NCBI GenBank assembly: GCA_003542615.1
Contig: DPKG01000014.1
Location: 108,802 to 156,523, forward strand
DNA: 47,722 nucleotides
Origin: Candidatus Shapirobacteria bacterium
GTDB taxonomy: Bacteria; Patescibacteriota; Microgenomatia; UBA12405
Direction: 5' to 3'
This document shows, one piece after another, positions 23,655-33,010 of the stretch; position 1 is the first letter of the stretch; every line of letters begins with the position of its first letter. Both the position numbers and the translations under genes were made by a program. The notes beneath the pieces were generated by a model. The model ran no database searches, had not been told where the DNA came from, and saw only the letters and a program-made list of their open reading frames with translations.

Positions 23655-24305
23655 TTAACCGTTGTTTTTGAGCCATTTTTCCCGTTTGAGATAGAGATAG
23701 CCGAGGATTAGGACAGCACCGATGACAGTGAGGACACTTTCGATTTTGTCCAATCCGTGAGCGAGGGAAATGAAGGCTTCTCCCATTTGATAACCAACGA
23801 GACCCAGAATTACTGAGCGGATGATGAGAGCCAGAAAAATCATGGGGTAAAATTTGGATGGGGTAATGCGGAAACCACCGCAAAAAGCGGAAACCAGGGA
23901 AACGGGAACAATGGGGATGGAGGCGGCAACAAGGATGAAAACTTCATCTTTGATGGATTTTTGGAAATCGGATTTGACTTTTTCGATAAGACTCCAGCTG
24001 ATACCGATGTATTTACCGAATTTTTCAATAAAAGGACGGCCGCCATAGTAAGCAATTAGATAAACCATACTGGTACCGATGATGGCACCGATGGAGTATG
24101 GAAGTGAGACCCGGGTGAAAACTTGCCATACAATTTCAAAAATAGGCTGATTGTGTTCGATTAAAAAGGCACCACCGGCCATAGTTATGATGGGAGAAGG
24201 AATGGGGACAATGATTTGTTCGATAAGACCACCGAGGAACATTGATAATAAGCCGTGTGTTTGGACTAAGCCAAGAATGTAGTTGAGGATATCTTCCATA
24301 TTCAT
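23655..24305 (-). CDS. DedA/VTT-domain family membrane protein
   Basis: A 216-residue polytopic protein. The N-terminal GLLSMFLGGLIEQIIVPIPS is followed by a reentrant-type GTSMVYLIAYYGGRPFIEKF and VAASIPIVPVSLVSAFCGGF with several TM segments, the pattern of DedA (SNARE-associated/VTT) proteins. Family members are implicated in recycling undecaprenyl phosphate or phospholipids across the membrane. An E-Q-I-I-V-P-I-P-S acidic/proline motif is present. It appears complete. A TATACT just 2 nt before the first ATG suggests that Met3 (24299) may be used. It is convergent with the GH18-like gene; a cell-wall link is plausible but unproven. Confidence 0.85.
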   Translation of the reverse strand: MNMEDILNYILGLVQTHGLLSMFLGGLIEQIIVPIPSPIITMAGGAFLIEHNQPIFEIVWQVFTRVSLPYSIGAIIGTSMVYLIAYYGGRPFIEKFGKYIGISWSLIEKVKSDFQKSIKDEVFILVAASIPIVPVSLVSAFCGGFRITPSKFYPMIFLALIIRSVILGLVGYQMGEAFISLAHGLDKIESVLTVIGAVLILGYLYLKREKWLKNNG

Positions 24306-24365
24306 ATAGTATATAGAGCGATTATTTTTTTGTAAAAAGATAATATTTTTTAATTAATCTGCCAT

Positions 24366-24394
24366 TTGACTAGGTATAAATATTAAGGTAAAAT
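24366..24394 (+). promoter_or_regulatory. Consensus sigma-70 promoter upstream of the rRNA region
   Basis: TTGACT (24366-24371), exactly 17 nt, then TAAAAT (24389-24394) predict transcription start near 24401. It is one of the best -35/-10 pairs in the window and faces tRNA-Ala, 23S and 5S. Confidence 0.7.
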
Positions 24395-24400
24395 AGGAAC

Positions 24401-24531
24401 ACTTGCAGAAACTAGAAGCGCATAAAATGCTAAAAAAATACCTATTTACACAATCAAAAAAGATGGAAAGATAGGTGACGTGTACATAAGGTCGTAGCGC
24501 CGAAAGCAAAGCAAGCTTTCGGTCTTTTTTT
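24401..24531 (+). ncRNA. Putative ~130-nt small RNA or rRNA leader with intrinsic terminator
   Basis: The stretch begins 7 nt after a consensus promoter and ends at a hairpin CCGAAAGC/GCTTTCGG (24500-24507 with 24515-24522) followed by TCTTTTTTT. An internal stem ACCTAT/ATAGGT is possible. No ORF of useful size is present. It matches no RNA family that I recognise (it is not 6S, SRP RNA or tmRNA by visible motifs). Either it is a discrete small RNA, or the hairpin is an antiterminated pause site in the rRNA operon leader. Confidence 0.45.
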
Positions 24532-24611
24532 GTCTGCAAGGCAGATAATGCACATTTTAAATAGGATTTGAACCTGCTGGGCAGGAAAAGCCAAAAGGGC
24601 AGGCAAATTTA

Positions 24612-24685
24612 GGGCCTGTGGCTTAGTTGGTTATAGCACCTCGTTTGCAACGAGGGGGTCGGGAGTTCGAATCTCCCCAGGTCCA
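24612..24685 (+). tRNA. tRNA-Ala (TGC)
   Basis: Acceptor GGGCCTG pairs with CAGGTCC (one G-T). The anticodon stem CCTCG/CGAGG encloses TTTGCAA, giving TGC. The T arm is GGGAG-TTCGAAT-CTCCC. The 3' CCA is not encoded (ACA follows), unlike the tRNA-Ile. It lies 250 nt upstream of 23S, the usual spacer tRNA position, but with no 16S before it. Confidence 0.95.
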
Positions 24686-24934
24686 CAAAAAAGATTTCAG
24701 AAACTAGAGATATGAAACTAGGAGTACAAATCTTTGTCCCTAGAAATGGGGATCTTACTTTAACAATCTATTGAATCAAAGTAACTAAGTAAAAAAACAA
24801 TTTCACGTCCCGAGGTAAACTCGGGATAAATCCCGGTGTAATAACCGGGGTAATTCCGGTGGGAATCGGAGTGAATCTTGGCAACTAAATTGAGTTGCCG
24901 ATTCCGGAGTAATCCGGAATAAATTTATTAAAGA
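24686..24934 (+). other. tRNA-Ala to 23S spacer with processing stems
   Basis: No coding potential is seen. It contains serial hairpins: CCGAGGTAAACTCGG, CCCGGTGTAATAACCGGG, GGCAACT/AGTTGCC and ATTCCGG/CCGGAAT. Near the end, AAATTTATTAAAGAATTT (about 24921-24938) is nearly complementary to AAATTTTTTAATAAA after the 23S 3' end, forming the expected RNase III-type processing stem. Confidence 0.6.
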
Positions 24935-27925
<2,991 letters not shown>

Positions 27926-28148
27926 ATAAAATTAAGGGCTCGACGTAAGTCGGGTTTTACCTAGACGAGGTTTGGGTGAGGAATGGGCCTTAGGGCCCAC
28001 CTTCGCTTAAGCTTCGGCGGGTAAACAACTCAATTTAGAGGCCAAGATTATGGAATTTCCGATGTATTATCGGAAAAAATGTTTTTTTACTTAAGATCCC
28101 GATGCAAAATCGGGATAAAAAATTGTTAACACAATTTTTTAGTTTTTG
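27926..28148 (+). other. 23S-5S spacer
   Basis: No gene is seen. It holds the 3' arm of the 23S processing stem and hairpins TTTCCGAT/ATCGGAAA (28056-28076) and CCCGAT/ATCGGG (28096-28112), each followed by A/T-rich runs. These are likely RNA-processing signals. Confidence 0.5.
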
Positions 28149-28270
28149 GGTTCTGGTCACCAGAGCAAGATGGAACCACCTCTTCCCATTCCGAACAGAG
28201 TCGTGAAACGTTTTAGCGCCGACAATAGCTTTCCTGCAAGGGATCTTGAAGATAGGTCGTGGCCAGAACC
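28149..28270 (+). rRNA. rrf: 5S ribosomal RNA
   Basis: Terminal stem GGTTCTGGT (28149-28157) pairs with GCCAGAACC (28262-28270). The interior carries ATGGAACCACCTCTTCCCAT and TTCCGAACAGAGTCGTGAAA, the conserved loop B/C region (CCATTCCGAACAG). The length is 122 nt. It is co-oriented with 23S. Confidence 0.93.
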
Positions 28271-28296
28271 GAGAAACTAAAGCCAATCCCTCTAAA

Positions 28297-28316
28297 TCTC
28301 CCTTTGACAAGGGAGA
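28297..28316. repeat. Family C hairpin copy 2
   Basis: TCTCCCTTTGACAAGGGAGA is a near-perfect hairpin, similar to copies at 4032-4050 and 31177-31200 (shared CTCCCYTTGA...AAGGGAG). It lies just after 5S rRNA. Confidence 0.55.
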
Positions 28317-28349
28317 CTTTACGGATGATTCAATAGAGAGTTAAAAATT

Positions 28350-28376
28350 AATCCCGCATTTGGCGGGATTTTTTTT
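28350..28376 (+). terminator. Rho-independent terminator of the rRNA operon
   Basis: AATCCCGC/GCGGGATT forms an 8-bp stem with 5-nt loop ATTTG and is followed by a run of eight T. It lies 80 nt after 5S. Confidence 0.9.
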
Positions 28377-28415
28377 GTGATATATTTGGTTAGTTAAAAA
28401 TTGTTAAATATTTTG

Positions 28416-28640
28416 ATGGAAACAATAATTGAAGTAAAAATAGGAGATCATTTTAATAGGCATGATTGGGGGCGCTGTAGTGGAGCGGGAGAGTGGAGCA
28501 GAGATGGAATTAGATGTGAAAAGACATCATCGGAGACAAGTTTTGAAGCTTATTTTTTTGCTGACTGTCCGGTGTGCAGAGAGTCGACAAAAGGTTCTTT
28601 TTATAGAAAAAAGCGTATATTTTTGGGAAGGGTGATATAG
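28416..28640 (+). CDS. Small Cys-containing hypothetical protein
   Basis: A 74-residue protein beginning METIIEVKIGDHFNRHDWGR. It has four cysteines (GRCSGAG, GIRCEKT and the pair CPVC), which could form a zinc site. No family is recognised. An in-frame TTG at 28401 is an alternative start. I prefer the ATG at 28416, where TAAATA (28405-28410) lies 5 nt upstream. It sits between the rRNA terminator and the S1 gene promoter and is probably monocistronic. Confidence 0.5.
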   Translation: METIIEVKIGDHFNRHDWGRCSGAGEWSRDGIRCEKTSSETSFEAYFFADCPVCRESTKGSFYRKKRIFLGRVI

Positions 28641-28665
28641 GGAAGAAAAATTATCGGGTTGATGT

Positions 28666-28671
28666 TATAAT
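28666..28671 (+). promoter_or_regulatory. -10 box of the S1-domain gene
   Basis: TATAAT with no clear -35. The transcription start is predicted near 28678, giving a leader of about 90 nt, unusually long for this window. Confidence 0.5.
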
Positions 28672-28701
28672 ACTTAAGTTTTTAAGGTTATTTGTTTATT
28701 T

Positions 28702-28743
28702 GGGGTAATCAATCCCTCGATAAACCCCTTATGGGGTTTTTTT
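28702..28743 (+). promoter_or_regulatory. Possible attenuator in the S1 gene leader
   Basis: AAACCCC (28722-28728) and GGGGTTT (28733-28739) with loop TTAT are followed by a T run (to 28743), an intrinsic terminator between promoter and start codon. GGGGT at 28702-28706 can instead pair with ACCCC (28724-28728), which would break the terminator stem. Confidence 0.5.
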
Positions 28744-28766
28744 ATTTCTGCAGGGCAGAACTTAAT

Positions 28767-29885
28767 ATGGCTAAAAAAGAAAAAGTTGTAAAAAACAAAA
28801 AGAAAGAGATATTGACGATGGAGGATTTGTTAAAATCAGAAGGAGTTGAGTTAGTTGGTTTTAAAAAAGGACAGGAAGTAAGGGGAAAAATTACTTCAAT
28901 CAAAAATAAAGCAATTTATATTGATGTCGGAGGAAAATCGGATGCGGTGGTAGGAGGTAAGGAGTTTGAATTTGTAAAAGATTATGTGGCCGATTTGAAA
29001 GTCGGTGATGAAATTGAAGTTCAGATAAAATCTCCGGAGAATGATAAGGGACAGATATTGGTCTCGATTAGAGGGGCGGCTTCGGGTTATGGTTGGAATT
29101 ATTTTACCGATAAACAAAAAAATGAAGGTGAAGTGACGGTATTTGCCAAGGAATTAAATAGGGGTGGAGCAGTGGTAGTGGCGCCGTTTGGTTTTTATGG
29201 ATTTGTACCGGGATCTCAAATCGGAGAAAAATATGATGGTGATCCGGAAAAAATGTTGGGTAAAAAGGTTAAAGTAAAAGTATTGGAAGTGGACCAGGAA
29301 AAAAACAGACTGGTGTTTTCGGAAAGATTGGTATCGGAGCCGGGTAAGGTAGGGAAGGAAAGTGATGCAATTGATGCTTTGAAAGTAGATACGGTATTTG
29401 AGGCAGAAATTGTGAGAGTCGAACCTTTCGGAATTTTTGTAAAGATTGACTATAAATACAAAGAACAGGAATTAAGTTTGGAGGGTTTGGTACATATTTC
29501 GGAAATTTCATGGGAGAAAGTGGATAATTTGACCCAAATGTACAAAGCAAAAGAAAAAATTCAGGTTAAATTGATCAATAAAGACGAGGGGAGATTGCAA
29601 TTTTCAATAAAAAGAATGTCAAATGATCCCTGGCAGGATATTTCTGATAAATATCCAAAAGAAAAGGAAGTTTCCGGGGTGGTGGTAAGGATTGCTAATT
29701 TCGGGGCTTTGGTGAAATTGGAGGCGGGAGTGGAAGGGTTGGTGCATGTATCGAAATTGGTAAATGGGGTTAATTTGAAAGAAAATGAAGAGGTGGATGT
29801 TTACATTGAAAGTATTGATACCGCCAAAAGGAAAATTTCTTTGGGATTGGTGGAGAGTGATAAGAGCAAGGTGATATACAAATAA
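28767..29885 (+). CDS. rpsA: S1 RNA-binding domain protein (ribosomal protein S1-like)
   Basis: A 372-residue protein. A Lys-rich start (MAKKEKVVKNKKKE) is followed by four S1 OB-fold domains, beginning near GQEVRGKITSIKNKAIYIDV, EGEVTVFAKELNRGGAVVVA, FEAEIVRVEPFGIFVKIDYK and KEVSGVVVRIANFGALVKLE. The last two are closest to consensus (GLVHISEIS, GLVHVSKL). Bacterial S1 helps mRNA load on the 30S subunit; Patescibacteria-type forms have four domains rather than six. The start is the ATG at 28767, since upstream in-frame codons lie in the terminator-like leader. In a genome with few Shine-Dalgarno sites this protein may be important for initiation (inference). Confidence 0.85.
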   Translation: MAKKEKVVKNKKKEILTMEDLLKSEGVELVGFKKGQEVRGKITSIKNKAIYIDVGGKSDAVVGGKEFEFVKDYVADLKVGDEIEVQIKSPENDKGQILVSIRGAASGYGWNYFTDKQKNEGEVTVFAKELNRGGAVVVAPFGFYGFVPGSQIGEKYDGDPEKMLGKKVKVKVLEVDQEKNRLVFSERLVSEPGKVGKESDAIDALKVDTVFEAEIVRVEPFGIFVKIDYKYKEQELSLEGLVHISEISWEKVDNLTQMYKAKEKIQVKLINKDEGRLQFSIKRMSNDPWQDISDKYPKEKEVSGVVVRIANFGALVKLEAGVEGLVHVSKLVNGVNLKENEEVDVYIESIDTAKRKISLGLVESDKSKVIYK

Positions 29886-29903
29886 AATCAATTTTGTGGC
29901 GTT

Positions 29904-29972
29904 ACTTGCAAAGATCAAAAGAGGGGGTCATCCAAATTGGATGAATTCTTTTGGCTCTTATTCTTTGCAAGT
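29904..29972. repeat. Complex nested hairpin after the S1 gene
   Basis: ACTTGCAAAGA (29904-29914) pairs perfectly with TCTTTGCAAGT (29962-29972). Nested inside are AAAAGA/TCTTTT (29917-29922 with 29947-29952) and TCATCC/GGATGA (29928-29933 with 29939-29944). It lies between two converging genes and may end one or both transcripts, or bound the inserted PT-rich gene. Confidence 0.65.
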
Positions 29973-29998
29973 TTAGGATGGTCGTTGACCTCGGTGCC

Positions 29999-30032
29999 CG
30001 CACTCCGGACCATAGATCGGGTCCGGAGTGCG
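29999..30032. repeat. 13-bp perfect GC-rich hairpin
   Basis: CGCACTCCGGACC (29999-30011) pairs perfectly with GGTCCGGAGTGCG (30020-30032) across an 8-nt loop. It lies 13 nt past the stop of the PT-rich gene on the - strand. No T-run follows, so it is not a standard terminator. Confidence 0.7.
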
Positions 30033-30045
30033 AGACTCAGGAGAC

Positions 30046-30570
30046 TTATGGCTTGGCAGCCATGGTCTCCTGGGCGGCGGCCTGCCGCTCGGCAGCATCG
30101 GCGATGCGCCGAAGCTCCAAACACAGGTCGCAGGCCTCGAGGTTTTCCCCGGTGGCAAAGGCCGTCGGGGTTGGGGTACAGGTCGGAAAGAATCCGTCAT
30201 CCCCGGAGGGGGTGGCGGTTGGATCCGGCTTGCTTGGTGTGTCGGTCGGGTCCGGCTGGGCAGTCGGATCCGGCTTGTCGGTGGGGTCCGGTTGGGTGGT
30301 GGGAGTGGATTTTTTCTCGAGGTCGGGACAAGTCCCTTCCTCAACTTTTTCCCAAGGCCAATGAAGGCTATGGGATGGAATCCACTTGCACTTTCCTGTG
30401 ACTCGGTGTTGTACCCAGTCACAGGTAATGCCTGAGTTGCCCTGAGGAGGGCATTCTTCCTCAGGCCTGCCACCGGCCGAAACACCGGGGAGGGCGGGGG
30501 AGAAAACACCCGCCAAGAGGGCTGCTAGAATTACGCAGCCAAGGACAAACGATACAGATACTTTCTGCAT
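30046..30570 (-). CDS. Secreted PT-rich hypothetical protein of foreign composition
   Basis: A 174-residue protein. A strong signal peptide (VSFVLGCVILAALLAGVFSP, then ALPGVSAGG) precedes a short Cys/Trp domain (ECPPQGNSGITCDWVQHRV, KCKWIPSHSLHWPWE), a linker of repeated P-D-P-T units (PTTQPDPTDKPDPTAQPDPT) and a helical tail (CDLCLELRRIADAAERQAAA). The start is the ATG at 30570, which has AAGGAG 6 nt upstream, the only strong Shine-Dalgarno I see in the window. The GC-rich codons (GCC, GGC, CTG, CCG) contrast with the purine- and AT-rich neighbours. It is bracketed by hairpins. Recent transfer is likely; the function is unknown. Confidence 0.75.
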   Translation of the reverse strand: MQKVSVSFVLGCVILAALLAGVFSPALPGVSAGGRPEEECPPQGNSGITCDWVQHRVTGKCKWIPSHSLHWPWEKVEEGTCPDLEKKSTPTTQPDPTDKPDPTAQPDPTDTPSKPDPTATPSGDDGFFPTCTPTPTAFATGENLEACDLCLELRRIADAAERQAAAQETMAAKP

Positions 30571-30576
30571 TTCAAT

Positions 30577-30582
30577 CTCCTT
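30577..30582 (-). promoter_or_regulatory. Strong Shine-Dalgarno of the PT-rich gene
   Basis: AAGGAG, 6 nt before the ATG at 30570 on the - strand. Notable because other genes here lack a ribosome-binding site. Confidence 0.75.
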
Positions 30583-30606
30583 TTGAAAATTTTTTTCCTT
30601 GAAATT

Positions 30607-30657
30607 CAAGGCTCAGAGCCGGGGATAATACCCAATTATCCGCGATTTTGAGCCTTG
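30607..30657. repeat. Nested hairpin in the 5' region of the PT-rich gene
   Basis: CAAGGCTCA (30607-30615) pairs with TGAGCCTTG (30649-30657). Inside, GGATAAT (30623-30629) pairs with ATTATCC (30635-30641). It lies 37 nt upstream of the 30570 start, in its probable 5' UTR or promoter. Confidence 0.65.
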
Positions 30658-30844
30658 ATGGAGATAATTCAAGCTATGACCATCCTATTTGTTAAGGAGC
30701 ATTCAAGAGCTGAATGGATTATGGGCAAATCCTAGGCGCAAAGCCAAGGTAGCCTATAATTACAGGATTATTGTACTATAGGATATATATTTAGTCAAGA
30801 TAGGGGGAAGATTGGGAAAAATTAAGATCAGGCTTTTAAATTGA
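30658..30844. other. Non-coding spacer with a run of short stem-loops
   Basis: No ORF is supported. On the + strand a string of small hairpins is visible: ATTCA-AGAGC-TGAAT, GGATTATGGGCAAATCC, GGCGCAAAGCC, AGGTAGCCT and ATAATTACAGGATTAT (about 30703-30776). Its composition resembles the adjacent PT-rich gene more than radA. Confidence 0.4.
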
Positions 30845-30850
30845 TATAAT
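30845..30850 (+). promoter_or_regulatory. -10 box of the 30856 gene (leaderless-type)
   Basis: TATAAT ends 5 nt before the ATG at 30856. No Shine-Dalgarno is present. Confidence 0.5.
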
Positions 30851-30855
30851 AGAGT

Positions 30856-31089
30856 ATGGCAATGAAAAGGGGAGAATTTCAAAATGACTTAAGGAGAAAT
30901 TTGATGGGACTGGATTTGAGTAGTATAAAGTTGACTGATCTGGAAAGAAGAAGGACGGAAATGTTGATGGAGGGAATGGATATAAAAAGTATTGCCAAGG
31001 AGGAAGGAGTGAGCGGGTCTTCAGTAAGGGGGACTTTGTGTTTTGTGGATGTGAAAGTTTATTTGCATTTGAATACTTTGGGTAGGTAA
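30856..31089 (+). CDS. Small helix-turn-helix protein
   Basis: A 77-residue protein. The core KLTDLERRRTEMLMEGMDIK, then SIAKEEGVSGSSVRGTL, has the LuxR/sigma-region-4 pattern (LT-x2-E ... G-x5-IA-x4-VS-x3-V). It is therefore probably a DNA-binding protein, possibly a stand-alone HTH. No receiver or sensor domain is present. It is preceded by its own -10 box. It may regulate neighbours (the PT-rich gene or radA), but nothing in the sequence shows the target. Confidence 0.65.
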   Translation: MAMKRGEFQNDLRRNLMGLDLSSIKLTDLERRRTEMLMEGMDIKSIAKEEGVSGSSVRGTLCFVDVKVYLHLNTLGR

Positions 31090-31106
31090 ATAAATATAAA
31101 GGTAGG

Positions 31107-31253
31107 ATGGGTAGAAATTGTGATGGCTTTATGAGAGGCTGCAGGAGTGATGAAAAATGCAAAACCCACCCCCTACCCCCTCCCTTGAAGAAAGGAGGGG
31201 AAGAAAAAATAAGAAAAAGAAATAGTATAGATGATAGAATTGTGAATGGCTAA
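31107..31253 (+). CDS. Possible 48-residue Cys-containing peptide overlapping radA start
   Basis: ATG 31107 to TAA 31251-31253 starts MGRNCDGFMRGCRSDEKCK and runs basic to the end. TATAAA (31095-31100) lies 6 nt upstream, like other starts. Its second half is encoded by the family C hairpin (31177-31200), and it overlaps the first codons of radA in another frame. Codon bias is not convincing, so this is a weak candidate. Confidence 0.25.
   Translation: MGRNCDGFMRGCRSDEKCKTHPLPPPLKKGGEEKIRKRNSIDDRIVNG
31177..31200. repeat. Family C hairpin copy 3
   Basis: CCCCTCC/GGAGGGG arms around a CTTGAAGAAA-type loop, similar to 4032-4050 and 28297-28316 (shared TCCCTTGA...AAGG). It lies 45 nt before radA. 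Confidence 0.5.
31235..31240 (+). promoter_or_regulatory. -10 box of radA (leaderless-type)
   Basis: TAGAAT ends 5 nt before the ATG at 31246, with gap TGTGA. No Shine-Dalgarno is present. Confidence 0.45.
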
Positions 31254-32544
31254 AGTTAAAGAGACGATGTTTGTGTGCACTAATTGTGGGAATGAATTCA
31301 ATAAGTGGATGGGGCAGTGTAGTTTTTGTAAAGAGTGGAATAGTCTGAAAGAGGTGAAAAATAATTTATCAAAAAAGGCGGGGACAAGGTCGGCCCGTAC
31401 GGAAAAAATAGAGGTAAGAAATTTGGCAAAATTGGATGAAAATAAGGAAAGAAATAATGAAATTATTTCTACTACAATAGGGGAATTTGACAGAGTATTG
31501 GGTAAAGGAATTGTTCGAGGTTCGGTGGTGCTGTTTTCGGGAGAACCGGGGATAGGTAAGAGTACACTTTTGACGCAATTGTTGGGAAAAGTAAGAGGGC
31601 TGTATGTAGCCGGAGAGGAATCACCGGAACAAATTAATTTGAGGGTGAAAAGATTAGGTTTGAATGCAAAAAACATCGATGTTTTGGCCAGTAATTCAAT
31701 TGAGGAGTTGGGCGAGGTATTGGATCGAGCAAATAATGTGTTCAATATCGTGGTAGTTGACTCGATACAGGTGATGAGTACAGAAAATGTCGGTGGAGCG
31801 GCGGGGTCGCCGGGACAAATAAGGGAGTCGACATTCCGGTTGGTGGAAATGGCAAAGAGATTGGGGGTGGCAATTTTTGTGGTCGGACATGTTACCAAAG
31901 AAGGGGACATCGCCGGACCGAAATTGTTGGAACACATGGTGGACACGGTGTTGTATTTTGAGGGAGAAAGAAACGGAGACTTGAGAATTTTGAGGACGAC
32001 TAAAAATCGGTTTGGACCGACAGACGAGGTGGGAGTTTTCAGGATGGAGGAGGGTGGACTTAAAGAAGTTCGGGGTGATGAAATTAATTTGGTTTCCGGA
32101 GGGGAGAACACGGTGGGGTCGGCGGTGACGGTGGTGTTGAATGGAAATCGGCCAATGATGATAGAGATACAGGCTTTGGTGGTAGAAAGTTTTGCGCCGA
32201 TGCCAAAGAGAGTGTTTTCCGGAGTTGACTATAATCGGGGACAATTATTGGTGGCGGTGACCCAAAAGGTGTTGGGAATTCCGCTTTATAAATATGATGT
32301 ATTTATTGCGGTCAGCGGGGGAATAAGGCTGGATGATACCGGAGCGGATTTGGCAGTGGTGGCGGCAATGTGGAGTTCGTATAAGGAAAAGGCGTTGACA
32401 AAAAATTCTGTTTTGGTGGGTGAGGTGTCGCTTTTGGGAGTGGTGAAAAAAGTTAGGGGGTGGGAAAAGAGACAGAAAGAGGCACAAGGTTTGGGAAGGA
32501 GATTGATTGATATAGGGAATGTATTGGAATTAAAAAATTTGTAA
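31246..32544 (+). CDS. radA: DNA repair protein RadA (Sms)
   Basis: A 432-residue RecA-family helicase/branch-migration factor that acts in recombinational repair. The N-terminal zinc finger has C11-x2-C14 and C25-x2-C28 (VCTNCGNEF, QCSFCKEW). The ATPase core has Walker A GEPGIGKST (99-107) and IVVVDSIQ. The RadA-specific KNRFG motif is at 253-257 (TKNRFGPTDEVGVF). A C-terminal Lon-protease-like domain contains VAVSGGIRLDDTGADLAVVA-type sequence (FIAVSGGIRLDDTGADLAVV) without the proteolytic dyad role. Length and motifs are complete. Probably monocistronic, with a terminator directly after. Confidence 0.97.
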   Translation: MAKVKETMFVCTNCGNEFNKWMGQCSFCKEWNSLKEVKNNLSKKAGTRSARTEKIEVRNLAKLDENKERNNEIISTTIGEFDRVLGKGIVRGSVVLFSGEPGIGKSTLLTQLLGKVRGLYVAGEESPEQINLRVKRLGLNAKNIDVLASNSIEELGEVLDRANNVFNIVVVDSIQVMSTENVGGAAGSPGQIRESTFRLVEMAKRLGVAIFVVGHVTKEGDIAGPKLLEHMVDTVLYFEGERNGDLRILRTTKNRFGPTDEVGVFRMEEGGLKEVRGDEINLVSGGENTVGSAVTVVLNGNRPMMIEIQALVVESFAPMPKRVFSGVDYNRGQLLVAVTQKVLGIPLYKYDVFIAVSGGIRLDDTGADLAVVAAMWSSYKEKALTKNSVLVGEVSLLGVVKKVRGWEKRQKEAQGLGRRLIDIGNVLELKNL

Positions 32545-32570
32545 AATCCCCTTCGGCGGATTATTTTTTA
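32545..32570 (+). terminator. Terminator of radA
   Basis: AATCC/GGATT stem with an inner C-TTCG-G tetraloop (32551-32556), followed by ATTTTTT. It overlaps the end of the radA stop context. Confidence 0.7.
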
Positions 32571-32673
32571 ATTTATTTTAATAATACATTTATTCCTTTG
32601 ATATAAAAACGTCAGTTTGGGGGCGTCTGGTGAAGTGGATAAAAATAAAGCCTTTTTTTGGGTATTTTTTGAT

Positions 32674-32988
32674 TTAGTCAGTGTCGGAAGAACAACTTTG
32701 GAGAGCTTGGAGATATTTTTGGGTGATTTCAGGGCGAAGGCGGGGGAGACCACCGACATTTTTTAGGCGGGCGTTGGCAAAAAGAAGTTCCAGATCTTTT
32801 TCATTTAGTTTTTGGAGTATATTGACGGTTTCCTGGGGAATGATCTGATGGGAACGGTTTTCTCCGGGTTTATTGATATGGTCGGTTGGAAATCCGTTGG
32901 CAGCAGCGACTCTCCAAAGGGCAGTGTATTTGTGGTGGCCATTATTTGGAAATAGTTCACACATGATTTGACGGAGGCGTTCGGTCAT
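32674..32988 (-). CDS. Small conserved-looking hypothetical protein
   Basis: A 104-residue soluble protein. The N-terminus MTERLRQIMCELFPNNGHHK is followed by YTALWRVAAANGFPTDHINK and a C-terminal GGLPRLRPEITQKYLQALQS. It is mostly helical with a possible small DNA- or protein-binding fold; no family is recognised. The ATG at 32988 has TATAAT (32999-32994) 5 nt upstream on the - strand. It is convergent with radA. Its start lies immediately beside the DnaA-box-like patch at 33011, so its promoter and that patch share the same 30 nt. Confidence 0.65.
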   Translation of the reverse strand: MTERLRQIMCELFPNNGHHKYTALWRVAAANGFPTDHINKPGENRSHQIIPQETVNILQKLNEKDLELLFANARLKNVGGLPRLRPEITQKYLQALQSCSSDTD

Positions 32989-32993
32989 GGGTA

Positions 32994-32999
32994 ATTATA
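32994..32999 (-). promoter_or_regulatory. -10 box of the 32674-32988 gene (leaderless-type)
   Basis: On the - strand, TATAAT ends 5 nt before the ATG at 32988 (gap TACCC). Confidence 0.5.
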
Positions 33000-33010
33000 C
33001 CTTATGATAG

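Noticed and set aside
24540..24611. Possible tRNA remnant on the - strand (CAGGTTCAAATCCT resembles a T arm)
   Set aside because: The T stem pairs only partly, and no acceptor or anticodon arm can be formed; the local CCTGC/GCAGG hairpins explain the pattern.
28035..28310. Open reading frame on the - strand across 5S rRNA
   Set aside because: It overlaps the whole 5S gene and the spacer hairpins and has no start signal; it is a shadow of the RNA gene.
29937..30435. + strand ORFs of 135-154 codons opposite the PT-rich gene
   Set aside because: The - strand frame has a signal peptide, Shine-Dalgarno and PT repeats; the + frames are GC-rich shadows without starts.
32619..32642. GGGGGCGTCTGGTGAAGTGGAT looks like the 5' part of a tRNA (acceptor plus D arm)
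   Set aside because: No anticodon or T arm follows; the next bases are A/T-rich and lead into the small gene at 32674. At most a decayed fragment.
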